A DNA stretch of 8,578 bases from Alphaproteobacteria bacterium (GCA_020441605.1 JAGRLX010000237.1:1-8578), one strand, 5' to 3'; shown: positions 1-6,095, counted from the stretch's first letter. Numbers and translations: made by a program. The notes: a model not told the origin generated them from the sequence alone.

Positions 1-23
1 ATCGACCACTCTGCCACCCCTCC
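1..23 (-). tRNA. tRNA-Ser, 5' part only (cut by window edge)
   Basis: Read on the minus strand from base 23 down to base 1, the sequence fits the 5' end of a bacterial serine tRNA. The acceptor strand is GGAGGGG, followed by U8 and G9. The D-stem strand is GCA, and the D-loop carries the invariant A14, G18-G19 and A21. The stretch GGTGGCAGAGTGGTCGA is close to verbatim what alphaproteobacterial tRNA-Ser genes have. The anticodon, variable arm and 3' half lie outside the window, so the isoacceptor cannot be named. The gene points the same way as the aldolase-family gene and starts 59 nt past its stop codon. The main doubt is that only 23 bases are visible. Confidence 0.75.
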
Positions 24-45
24 GCACCGGGCGTGCGCCAAGGGC

Positions 46-74
46 TATGTAGCAGCGACAGGGGCAGCGTCAAG
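46..74 (-). promoter_or_regulatory. Candidate promoter for the tRNA-Ser
   Basis: On the minus strand CTTGAC (74-69) is followed after 16 nt by CTACAT (52-47). This resembles the alphaproteobacterial housekeeping pattern CTTGAC-N17-CTATAT, with a perfect -35, one mismatch in the -10 and a spacer one base short. Transcription would start near base 39-40 and leave a leader of about 16 nt before the tRNA. It lies just past the aldolase-family stop codon, so the tRNA probably has its own promoter rather than relying on read-through. This is prediction only. Confidence 0.5.
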
Positions 75-82
75 CCTCGCCG

Positions 83-850
83 TCATTCGGCGTAGGACGA
101 GTCTTCCGAATCGAGGATTTCCTTCATTTCCTCGAAATGGGAGAGGGGCTGTTCGCCATAGGCCTCCCATTCCTGGGCCGTCTTCTCCGCGACCGAGGGC
201 GACATGACATGCAGCCGCTGCCCGGTCTGATAGGCAAGCACCAGATTACGGCAGGCCCGCTCCAGGTAATAGGTGAGATCGAAGGCCTCCGCCACCGTCG
301 CGGCGCAGACCAGAATGCCATGGTTGCCCATCATCATGATCTGCTTGTTGCCCATGAGCCGGGCCAGGCGGTCGCCCTCGTCCTCGGTATTGGCCATGCC
401 GCCGAACTCCATGTCGAAGGCCACCCGGTTGAAGAACCGCGCCGTGTTCTGGTCGATGGGCGGAATTTCCGGATTGGCGAGCGAGGCGATGGCGGTGCCG
501 TAAGGTGGATGCAGGTGGATGATGCAACGCGCCTGGGGGAGGGCGGCGTGGAGCCGGCCGTGCAGGCACCAGGCGGTGAGATCCGGCGCATCCGGACGGT
601 TCATGGTCTCCTGGTCATCGCTGTCGAGCAGCAGGAGTTCCGAGGCCTTGATCCGCGAAAAATGCCGCCAGCGCGGGTTCATCAGAAATTTCTTGCCATC
701 CGGCGAGACCGCCAGGCTGAGATGGTTAGCCACCGCCTCGTGCCAGTCGTACCGGGCGCAGAGCCTAAAAGCCGCCGCAAGGTCGACACGCAATTGCCAC
801 TCATCGCGGTCATGAGATTGAGCTGTCTTGAGCCTCGCAACGCTGGTCAT
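83..850 (-). CDS. Class II aldolase/adducin-family protein
   Basis: A 255-residue protein covering one complete class II aldolase/adducin head domain; the family includes fuculose- and ribulose-phosphate aldolases and epimerases. The zinc-site histidines are present: H112 and H114 in IIHLHPPYGTA and H177 in GNHGIL. The N-terminal NHLS (42-45) sits where aldolases have the phosphate-binding GN(L/I)S loop. The position aligned with the catalytic glutamate of FucA (E73, in SSEWRFH) is A93 here (LTAWCLH), as in the adducin-like branch often annotated without a substrate. A retro-aldol reaction by the usual mechanism is therefore doubtful, and the substrate is unknown. No signal peptide is seen, so it is probably cytoplasmic. 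The start is supported by AAGGGAG 6 nt upstream on the minus strand. It is divergent from the DUF2147 gene. The family call is firm; the function is open. Confidence 0.9.
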   Translation of the reverse strand: MTSVARLKTAQSHDRDEWQLRVDLAAAFRLCARYDWHEAVANHLSLAVSPDGKKFLMNPRWRHFSRIKASELLLLDSDDQETMNRPDAPDLTAWCLHGRLHAALPQARCIIHLHPPYGTAIASLANPEIPPIDQNTARFFNRVAFDMEFGGMANTEDEGDRLARLMGNKQIMMMGNHGILVCAATVAEAFDLTYYLERACRNLVLAYQTGQRLHVMSPSVAEKTAQEWEAYGEQPLSHFEEMKEILDSEDSSYAE

Positions 851-858
851 CCTGATCT

Positions 859-872
859 CCCTTGCACAAGGG
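859..872 (-). promoter_or_regulatory. Inverted repeat over the aldolase-family Shine-Dalgarno
   Basis: On the minus strand the sequence is CCCTTG-TG-CAAGGG, with perfect 6-bp arms. In RNA it could form a 5-bp stem (CCCTT/AAGGG) with a GUGC loop. The right arm contains most of the AAGGGAG ribosome binding site of the 83-850 gene, so folding would hide it. The predicted transcription start (about 871) would put this hairpin at the very 5' end of the mRNA. As DNA it could instead be a regulator's dyad. The symmetry is seen; the role is inferred. Confidence 0.4.
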
Positions 873-877
873 CCCGA

Positions 878-906
878 AGATAGCCGATGCTGATCCTGCG
901 GGCAAT
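878..906 (-). promoter_or_regulatory. Candidate promoter of the aldolase-family gene
   Basis: On the minus strand ATTGCC (906-901), a 17-nt spacer and CTATCT (883-878) match the alphaproteobacterial CTTGAC-N17-CTATAT pattern at 4/6 and 5/6 positions with exact spacing. Transcription would begin near 871 and give a 5' leader of about 20 nt. The -35 hexamer lies inside the inverted repeat at 896-916, so a protein bound there would block it. This is prediction only. Confidence 0.4.
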
Positions 907-916
907 TCGCCCGCAG
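896..916. promoter_or_regulatory. Perfect 8-bp inverted repeat, candidate operator
   Basis: The arms CTGCGGGC (896-903) and GCCCGCAG (909-916) are exact reverse complements around the 5-nt centre AATTC. The repeat lies between the divergent aldolase-family and DUF2147 genes, 33 nt before the latter's start, and covers the predicted -35 of the former. It is not a terminator: it sits between two start codons and has no T-run on either side. It could be a transcription-factor operator for one or both genes, or a hairpin in a DUF2147 leader. No regulator gene is visible nearby. Confidence 0.45.
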
Positions 917-937
917 ATTGCAGGACGCAAGAAAGTG

Positions 938-947
938 AAGGAGGGGG
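938..947 (+). promoter_or_regulatory. Strong Shine-Dalgarno that fixes the DUF2147 start
   Basis: AAGGAGG followed by further Gs lies 5 nt (from the end of AGGAGG) before the ATG at 950. The reading frame is open further up to 887, but no comparable site precedes any upstream start, and translation from 950 begins directly with a signal peptide. Confidence 0.75.
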
Positions 948-949
948 CA

Positions 950-1390
950 ATGGTCAGGAAACCCGCTGGGCTTGCAGCCATGATCGCCACCGCGGGATTC
1001 TTGTGGTCGATCCTGCCGGCTGATGCCGGCGGCGTTCCCACCGGCACCTGGCGGATGGCCAACGGCAAGGTGACGGTGCGGATCAGCAACTGCGGCGGCA
1101 GGCTGTGCGGCACCATCGTCGGGTTGAAGAAGCCGCTCGACAAGAAGGGCCGGCCGAAGCGCGACAAAGACAATCCAAACCCGGCACTACGCAGCCGTCC
1201 GGTCATCGGCATCACCATTCTGAACGGATTGAAGCCGGATGGCGATGACGAATGGGCCGGCGCGATCTACAACCCAGACGATGGCAATACCTACAAGTCA
1301 ATCGTACGCGTCGTCAGCCCCACCCGGTTGAAGGTGAAGGGCTGCGTGGCCTTTGTCTGCAAGTCGACCGATTTCCACAAGATGAATTGA
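950..1390 (+). CDS. DUF2147 family secreted protein
   Basis: A 146-residue precursor. Residues 1-26 form a signal peptide: basic MVRK, a hydrophobic core, and an Ala-X-Ala-type site after PADA. The mature ~120 residues match the DUF2147 (COG4731) pattern: TGTWRMANGKVTVRISNCGG near the start, a CG.LCGTIVGL segment, DNPNP, RPVIGI, and WAGAIYNPDDGNTYKS followed by LKVKGC. Two cysteine pairs (C48/C53 and C132/C137, each CX4C) would end up in the oxidising periplasm and may form disulfides. The family has no established biochemical activity; a small beta-rich periplasmic protein is the usual picture. The gene is followed after 7 nt by the Sel1-repeat gene, so the two are probably co-transcribed. 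No plus-strand promoter with good boxes is visible in 851-949. Confidence 0.9.
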   Translation: MVRKPAGLAAMIATAGFLWSILPADAGGVPTGTWRMANGKVTVRISNCGGRLCGTIVGLKKPLDKKGRPKRDKDNPNPALRSRPVIGITILNGLKPDGDDEWAGAIYNPDDGNTYKSIVRVVSPTRLKVKGCVAFVCKSTDFHKMN

Positions 1391-1397
1391 GACCGTC

Positions 1398-2108
1398 ATG
1401 ATAGCCGCCCGATCCATTCTCGCACTCGTCCTGCTCTTGGTGGCCACGCCTGCCTTCGCCCAGACACTCGACACGGTTCCCTTCGACAAGCAGTTGAAGC
1501 TCGCCAAAGTCGGAGACGTTGATGCTCAATATGCTGTCGGGCTGGCTTATGAAACCGGGACCAGCGGCCGGACCGACGAGGCCGAGGCGGCGAAATGGTA
1601 CCGTCAGGCAGCACTGCAGGGGCAGGTGGAGGCCCAATACCGCCTGGCGAGGCTCGTCACCCGCGGCGCCAAGGGCCTGAAAAAGGATGCCGCCACCGGC
1701 CTGAAGCTCTACCAGGACGCGGCCCAGAAGGGCCATGCACCATCGATGAATGCCCTGGGCCAGATCTATCAGACTGGCGAAGGGACCACCACTGACCCGG
1801 CGAAGGCCGCCGAGTGGTATCGCAAGGCCGCGAACCTCAAGCTGGCCGAGGCCGAAAACAACCTCGGCATGCTGTACCTGGAAGGCAAGGGTGTGACGCG
1901 CGATCTGGGTGAGGCCTTCCGGCTGTTCGAGCGCGCCGCCGCGCAAGGCGACATGTGGGGCCTCAACAATCTGGGCGGCATGTATGAAATGGGCTGGGGC
2001 ACCGTGGCCGATCGCGACAAGGCGCTGACCTATTATCGCCAGGCCCTGGACAAGGGCAACGCCGCCGCCCAGAAGAACATCGACCGGCTCGCCTCCGCCA
2101 CCCCATAG
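1398..2108 (+). CDS. Sel1-repeat (SLR) secreted protein
   Basis: A 236-residue protein with a clear signal peptide (residues 1-21, cleavage after AFA before Q22). The rest is a Sel1-like repeat solenoid: five repeats at about 43-75, 78-112, 115-149, 151-184 and 187-220, then a partial sixth. Repeats 3-5 keep the core best (LG..Y..G.G......KA..WY.KAA). Such alpha/alpha repeats are protein-binding scaffolds; family members act in exopolysaccharide regulation, envelope stress and host interaction, but the partner of this one cannot be told. Location is the periplasm or outside the cell. It starts 7 nt after the DUF2147 stop with a poor Shine-Dalgarno, suggesting translational coupling. No hairpin-plus-T-run terminator is seen after it, so read-through into rlpA is possible. 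Confidence 0.9.
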   Translation: MIAARSILALVLLLVATPAFAQTLDTVPFDKQLKLAKVGDVDAQYAVGLAYETGTSGRTDEAEAAKWYRQAALQGQVEAQYRLARLVTRGAKGLKKDAATGLKLYQDAAQKGHAPSMNALGQIYQTGEGTTTDPAKAAEWYRKAANLKLAEAENNLGMLYLEGKGVTRDLGEAFRLFERAAAQGDMWGLNNLGGMYEMGWGTVADRDKALTYYRQALDKGNAAAQKNIDRLASATP

Positions 2109-2114
2109 ATTTCA

Positions 2115-2122
2115 TTAACCAT
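2115..2122 (+). promoter_or_regulatory. CtrA-like half-site TTAACCAT
   Basis: TTAACCAT matches the half-site described for CtrA, the alphaproteobacterial cell-cycle regulator. It lies in the 114-nt gap before rlpA, and 18 nt further on is a -10-like TACGAT (2141-2146). Bound CtrA would therefore cover the -35 region of a possible rlpA promoter. A second TTAA half-site at the canonical 7-nt spacing is absent. An 8-base match can arise by chance, though AT-rich matches are rarer in GC-rich DNA. Confidence 0.35.
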
Positions 2123-2222
2123 AAGCCCGAACGCAAAATTTACGATCCGGGCGCAAAGACTTGCCCTGTGGGATTTTTGACACGCCCCGGGACGGCAAGC
2201 CTTGTGCGTGGAGTGAGTTGTG

Positions 2223-3218
2223 ATGCGTGGGTCGAAGGTTGTTGCGGTTGTTCTGATGGCGCTTGGGGTGGCCCTTGCCGGATGCTCGTCAAAATCGGAG
2301 AAGAAGGCCGCTCTCGATCCTTTTGCCGGCACCGGCAGCCCCTATTACAAGGGATCGGGCCCGGTACCCTGGGGTGGCGGGCGCCAGCATGTGGGCAAAC
2401 CCTATCAGGTAGCCGGACGCTGGTTCAAGCCCAAGGAACAGCCGAACTACGACAAGACCGGTCCAGCCTCCTGGTATGGCGAAGCCTTCAACCGCCGCAA
2501 GACGTCCAATGGCGAATGGTTCGACATGACAAGGCTGACGGCGGCCCATCCGACCTTGCCGCTGCCGAGTTACGTCAAGGTCACCAACCTCGACAATGGG
2601 AAGGACGTCGTCGTCCGGGTGAACGACCGGGGCCCCTTCGTGGGCCCGCGGATCATCGACCTGTCGAAGCGCACCGCCGAGGTTCTCGACTTCAAGCGCA
2701 AGGGCAAGGCCAACGTCCGAGTCCAGTATATCGGGCCCGCTCCACTCGACGACAATGGCACCCACCTTGCGGCCATGAACAAGGAACTGAACCGCGGCAC
2801 GTCCCTGCGCAGATTGATCGCCGCCGCCGACCGGAGCAGGGGAAAGGCCGCGGTTCCAGAGGTGCAGGTTGCTGCCGCCACGCCGAAACGCCAGAAGGCG
2901 AAGGTGCAGCTCGCAACCTACACCCCGCCCGAACCGCCGCAACCGGCACCGGAATCGGGCATCGAGTCGACTTACTTCATCCAGGTCGGGTCCTTTGGCG
3001 AGCGCCACAACGCCGAGCGCGCGCGTGACCGCTTCGCGTCGGTCTGGCCCGTGCAGTTCATCGAACTCGAAGGCTCGGCTGGCACAGTCTACCGGGTGCG
3101 GCTGGGACCGATCTCGGACCGCGCGGATGCCGACACGGCCCTCGACAATGCCGTGTCCGCGGGGTTCAAGGACGCCCACCTGATCGCTGCGCAGTCGATG
3201 CAGGCCGCATTGCAGTAG
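2223..3218 (+). CDS. rlpA: RlpA, septal ring lytic transglycosylase lipoprotein
   Basis: A 331-residue lipoprotein. RlpA-type enzymes cleave glycan strands stripped of stem peptides, and the SPOR domain targets them to such septal peptidoglycan. The signal peptide ends in the lipobox LAGC with lipidated C21. Residues ~56-85 (VGKPYQVAGRWFKPKEQPNY, then SWYGE) are the usual pre-domain. The double-psi beta-barrel spans ~83-171 and keeps the catalytic candidates H109 (AAHPTLPLPS) and D135 (VNDRGPF), equivalent to H131/D157 of P. aeruginosa RlpA. A Pro/Ala/Lys-rich linker (~200-245) leads to the SPOR domain (~250-322, beginning YFIQVGSFGE). GTG at 2220 directly precedes the ATG at 2223; GGAG at 2210-2213 could serve either, and ATG is preferred. 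The next gene, a D,D-carboxypeptidase, also acts on peptidoglycan. Confidence 0.95.
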   Translation: MRGSKVVAVVLMALGVALAGCSSKSEKKAALDPFAGTGSPYYKGSGPVPWGGGRQHVGKPYQVAGRWFKPKEQPNYDKTGPASWYGEAFNRRKTSNGEWFDMTRLTAAHPTLPLPSYVKVTNLDNGKDVVVRVNDRGPFVGPRIIDLSKRTAEVLDFKRKGKANVRVQYIGPAPLDDNGTHLAAMNKELNRGTSLRRLIAAADRSRGKAAVPEVQVAAATPKRQKAKVQLATYTPPEPPQPAPESGIESTYFIQVGSFGERHNAERARDRFASVWPVQFIELEGSAGTVYRVRLGPISDRADADTALDNAVSAGFKDAHLIAAQSMQAALQ

Positions 3219-3272
3219 GATTTCGGGCCCTTGCGCGTTGCAATCGGGGACGAAGGACATTAGCCTTGGCAC

Positions 3273-3282
3273 GGTGATCACC
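3273..3282. repeat. 10-bp perfect palindrome before the carboxypeptidase start
   Basis: GGTGATCACC is fully self-complementary and ends 9 nt before the ATG at 3292, where a Shine-Dalgarno would be expected and is missing. It contains an in-frame GTG (3274) that could be an alternative start. In mRNA it has no loop to fold around, so if it matters it is more likely a DNA site. A chance occurrence is quite possible. Confidence 0.3.
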
Positions 3283-3291
3283 ACCCTCCAT

Positions 3292-4452
3292 ATGCGCCGG
3301 CTCGTCTTCACGATATGGCTCGTCGTTGTCGCGCTGGCTGCCGTGGAAACGCCACTGCGCGCCCAGGAGGCGCCCTTTGAGACCAAGGCCGCGCAAGCGA
3401 TACTGATCGACGCCCGCACCGGTAAGGTGCTGTTCGCCAAGGACGCGGATACGCCGATACCGCCGGCCAGCATGAGCAAGATGATGACCATGATCATGGT
3501 CTTCGACGGCCTCAAGTCCGGCAAGCTGACCATGGACCAGGAGTTCGTCATCAGTCAGGACGCCTGGAAGCGGGGTGGAGCTTCATCTGGCGGTTCGACC
3601 ATGTATGCCGAGCTCAATTCGCGGGTGAAGCTCTCCGATCTCATCCAGGGTGTGATCGTGCAGTCGGCCAACGATGCCTGTATCGCCATCGCCGAGGGAT
3701 TGGCAGGCAGCGAGGCTGCATTCGCCGACCGGATGACGGCACGGGCTCGGGAACTGGGCTTTGCTACGGCCACGTTCCGCAACGCGACCGGCCTGCCCGA
3801 TCCCGAACACCGCATGAGCGCGCGTGACCTCTCGGCCATGGCCCGTTACATCGTCAACGAATTTCCCGAGTACTATTCCTACTACAGCCAGTCCGAGTTC
3901 ACCTGGAACAAGATCCGCCAGCAAAACCGCAATCCGCTTCTGAAGGACTATCCCGGCGCCGACGGCATGAAGACCGGTTACACGCGGGAAGCAGGCTACG
4001 GGCTGGTGGGCTCAGCGACCCGCTCTGGCCGCCGGCTGATCATGGTTGTCGCCGGGCTCAAGACGCTGAACGATCGAAAGCAGGAAGCCCAAAAACTGCT
4101 CGACTGGGGCTTCCGCCAGTTCAAGGCCATCGACGTCTTCGCCAAGGGCGACCGCGTCGGCAAAGCCACCGTCTGGGGCGGAACGTCCCGCGCCGTCGAC
4201 CTCCTGGCGTCAGACAGGGTCCAGCTGGCGCTCTCGCCGGCGGAGCAAGCGGTCATCGAGGTGAAACTCGCCTACAACGGCCCGCTCATGGCGCCAGTTG
4301 CGGCCGGCGACAGGATCGGCGAGCTGCGCTTTCTGGTGGATGGGCTGACACTTGCCACGGTGCCGGTTCAGGCGGCGGATTCGGTCGGCACCAACCAGTC
4401 CATGTGGTCGAGGGCGCTCGACAGTATCATGATCATGTTGTTCGGTTCCTGA
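3292..4452 (+). CDS. D-alanyl-D-alanine carboxypeptidase (PBP5/DacC type)
   Basis: A 386-residue low-molecular-weight penicillin-binding protein (peptidase S11) that removes the terminal D-Ala from peptidoglycan pentapeptides in the periplasm. All three active-site motifs are present: S60-M-S-K63 (serine nucleophile), S125-A-N127, and K227-T-G229. A signal peptide precedes QEAPF (cleavage near residue 24). The PBP5 C-terminal beta-domain covers ~278-362, and the last ~20 residues (MWSRALDSIMIMLFGS) look like the amphipathic membrane-anchoring helix. The frame is open back to 3238, but extension would put unlikely residues ahead of the signal peptide. No good Shine-Dalgarno precedes either ATG 3292 or GTG 3274, so the start is the least certain part. 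It lies 73 nt after rlpA and its stop abuts the tmk start. It could be called dacC, dacA or dacF; the sequence does not decide. Confidence 0.95.
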   Translation: MRRLVFTIWLVVVALAAVETPLRAQEAPFETKAAQAILIDARTGKVLFAKDADTPIPPASMSKMMTMIMVFDGLKSGKLTMDQEFVISQDAWKRGGASSGGSTMYAELNSRVKLSDLIQGVIVQSANDACIAIAEGLAGSEAAFADRMTARARELGFATATFRNATGLPDPEHRMSARDLSAMARYIVNEFPEYYSYYSQSEFTWNKIRQQNRNPLLKDYPGADGMKTGYTREAGYGLVGSATRSGRRLIMVVAGLKTLNDRKQEAQKLLDWGFRQFKAIDVFAKGDRVGKATVWGGTSRAVDLLASDRVQLALSPAEQAVIEVKLAYNGPLMAPVAAGDRIGELRFLVDGLTLATVPVQAADSVGTNQSMWSRALDSIMIMLFGS

Positions 4453-5073
4453 ATGCCCGGACTTTTTGTAACCTTCGAGGGCGGCGAGGGCGCAGGCAAA
4501 TCCACCCAGATCCGGCGCCTCGCCCGGCGCATTGAAGCAGCCGGGCGCGATTGCCTCGTCACCCGCGAACCGGGCGGAACGCCCCAGGCGGAGCAAGTGC
4601 GCGGCCTGCTGGTGTCGGGAGATACCACCCGGTGGAGCGCCCAGGCCGAAGCGCTGCTCAATTATGCGGCCCGTGACTCGCATCTCGAACTCGTGATCAG
4701 GCCGGCGCTGGCGCGTGGCGCCGTGGTGCTTTGCGACCGCTTCATGGATTCGACCCGTGCCTATCAGGGCTATGCCGGTGGTTGCAGCATGCCGTTCATC
4801 GACGCGCTCGAGCTTGCGATCGTGGGCGCAACGCGCCCCGACCTGACCCTGATCTTCGATCTCGATCCGGCGCAGGGCCTGTCGCGGGCACGGAGCAGGG
4901 TCAACACCGAAGACCGCTACGAGCGCAAGGGCGTGGCCTTTCATGAGCGATTGCGGCAGGGTTTTCTCGATATCCTGCGCAAGGAACCGCGCCGCTGCCG
5001 CCTGGTCGACGCATCGCAGCCGATGGATGTGGTCGAGGATGCCGTCTGGTCCATCGTCAGCGGACGGCTCTGA
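4453..5073 (+). CDS. tmk: Thymidylate kinase
   Basis: A 206-residue dTMP kinase, which phosphorylates dTMP to dTDP with ATP for dTTP synthesis; cytoplasmic. The P-loop is GGEGAGKST (10-18) with K16. TREPGGT (37-43) is the dTMP-binding motif, CDRFMDST (94-101) the DRX motif, and RAYQG (102-106) contributes to the nucleotide site. A LID segment follows at ~144-160 (SRARSRVNTEDRYERKG). Glutamate at P-loop position 12 together with arginines in the LID marks the E. coli-type enzyme. Length is normal. The ATG follows the carboxypeptidase TGA with no gap (TGAATG) and there is little Shine-Dalgarno, so coupling by re-initiation is likely. The last base of its stop is the first base of the holB start. 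Confidence 0.97.
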   Translation: MPGLFVTFEGGEGAGKSTQIRRLARRIEAAGRDCLVTREPGGTPQAEQVRGLLVSGDTTRWSAQAEALLNYAARDSHLELVIRPALARGAVVLCDRFMDSTRAYQGYAGGCSMPFIDALELAIVGATRPDLTLIFDLDPAQGLSRARSRVNTEDRYERKGVAFHERLRQGFLDILRKEPRRCRLVDASQPMDVVEDAVWSIVSGRL

Positions 5074-6095
5074 TGGCGGAGGATTTCAAGGACCCGCGCG
5101 ATGTCGACTGGCACCCCCGGCGCCGTCTCAGATTCGTGGGCCATGCCGATGCCGAGAAGCGCTTGCTGCTCGCGGCCCAGTCCGAAAAGCTGCATCACGC
5201 CTGGTTGCTGACCGGACCAAGAGGTATCGGCAAGGCCACATTGGCTTACCGCTTCGCGCGCTATCTGTCGCAGCCGCGCGCCGAACGCCGATCGGCCTCG
5301 CTCGATGTCGAACCGGAGTCGACAACGGCCCGTCTTCTGGCGGCGGGCGCCCATCCCAATATCCATGTGCTCGAGCGCAAGGTCGACACCCGCAACAAGC
5401 GCCTCAAGACCGAAATTGCCGTTGACGACGCGCGTCTGGCCATTGAGTTCATCAGCCGGACCTCGGCGACCGGCGGCTGGCGGGTGATCATTGTCGATTC
5501 GGCAGACGATCTGAACACCGCTTCCGCCAACGCGCTGCTCAAGGTGATCGAGGAACCGCCAGACCGCAGCATCTTTCTCCTGCTCTGCCACCGGCCTGGC
5601 AGCCTGATGCGGACCATCCGCTCGCGCTGCCTCCGCCTGGCGCTCGATCCCCTTGACGCGCCATCGACGTTGCGCGTGCTGCAGGATCTTCCATCCGAAG
5701 CCGTGGGCGCCGATCACGGGGCCCTGGCCCAGGCCACCGACCTCGCCCGCGGCAGCCCTGGTCGGGCGCTGGACCTGATCGGATCGAAGGGCGCTGCGGT
5801 CTTTGCTGATTTCCGCTCGCGGTCGAAGCTTTCACCCGCCACCTGCGTGGAGATCGCAGCAGCCCTCGGCGGCCGGGCGTCTGCCGAAGACGTTGCGATC
5901 TTCATGGAGCTGCTGACCGGCTGGCTCGCCGAACAGGCCCGCGCCGCCGGACTGGCCAACCGGGGTGTCGCCCTGGCCGAAGCGCATGACGACATCGTCT
6001 ATTCCCTTCGTCAGGCAGATGCCCTAAACCTCGAACGCCGCCAGACGGTCACCGATGCACTGATGCGCATCGATGAGGCCCTGAAGGCTTCCTGA
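5073..6095 (+). CDS. holB: DNA polymerase III subunit delta'
   Basis: A 340-residue clamp-loader subunit; delta' works with delta and tau/gamma to load the beta clamp. A P-loop-like GPRGIGKAT lies at 48-56, the Walker-B-like segment VIIVDSADDLN at 138-148, the highly conserved NALLKVIEEPP at 153-163, and the SRC motif at 184-186 (TIRSRC), whose arginine reaches ATP in the neighbouring subunit. The C-terminal part (~255-338) fits the collar domain. The four-cysteine zinc module of E. coli delta' between the P-loop and Walker B is missing: the only cysteines are 172, 186 and 258. The start overlaps the tmk stop by one base (TGATG), the classic coupled pair. DnaX is excluded by length and by the SRC and degenerate Walker B context. 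Confidence 0.93.
   Translation: MAEDFKDPRDVDWHPRRRLRFVGHADAEKRLLLAAQSEKLHHAWLLTGPRGIGKATLAYRFARYLSQPRAERRSASLDVEPESTTARLLAAGAHPNIHVLERKVDTRNKRLKTEIAVDDARLAIEFISRTSATGGWRVIIVDSADDLNTASANALLKVIEEPPDRSIFLLLCHRPGSLMRTIRSRCLRLALDPLDAPSTLRVLQDLPSEAVGADHGALAQATDLARGSPGRALDLIGSKGAAVFADFRSRSKLSPATCVEIAAALGGRASAEDVAIFMELLTGWLAEQARAAGLANRGVALAEAHDDIVYSLRQADALNLERRQTVTDALMRIDEALKAS

Noticed and set aside
137..883. Long plus-strand open frame opposite the aldolase-family gene
   Set aside because: It reads as an antisense shadow: no recognisable motif, composition typical of reverse-strand reading of GC-rich codons, while the opposite strand has clear family motifs and a Shine-Dalgarno.
2177..2182. Perfect TTGACA before rlpA as a -35 box
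   Set aside because: The hexamer 17 nt downstream (CCTTGT) is not a -10, and the implied transcription start would fall on the rlpA Shine-Dalgarno.
2160..2199. CTTGCC/GGCAAG repeat and CCC-TGT-GGG-ATTTTT as a terminator after the Sel1 gene
   Set aside because: The outer arms are 28 nt apart and the inner stem is only 3 bp, too weak for an intrinsic terminator despite the short T-run.
2168..3028. 286-codon plus-strand frame overlapping rlpA
   Set aside because: Arg/Gly/Gln-rich low-complexity translation in another frame of rlpA; the lipobox, barrel and SPOR motifs are all in the rlpA frame.
2289..3551. 420-codon minus-strand open frame across rlpA and the carboxypeptidase
   Set aside because: It runs through two genes with complete catalytic motifs and across their intergenic gap, and its protein shows no domain. 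Long antisense frames are expected at this G+C content. The same applies to those at 4210-4944 and 6477-7499.
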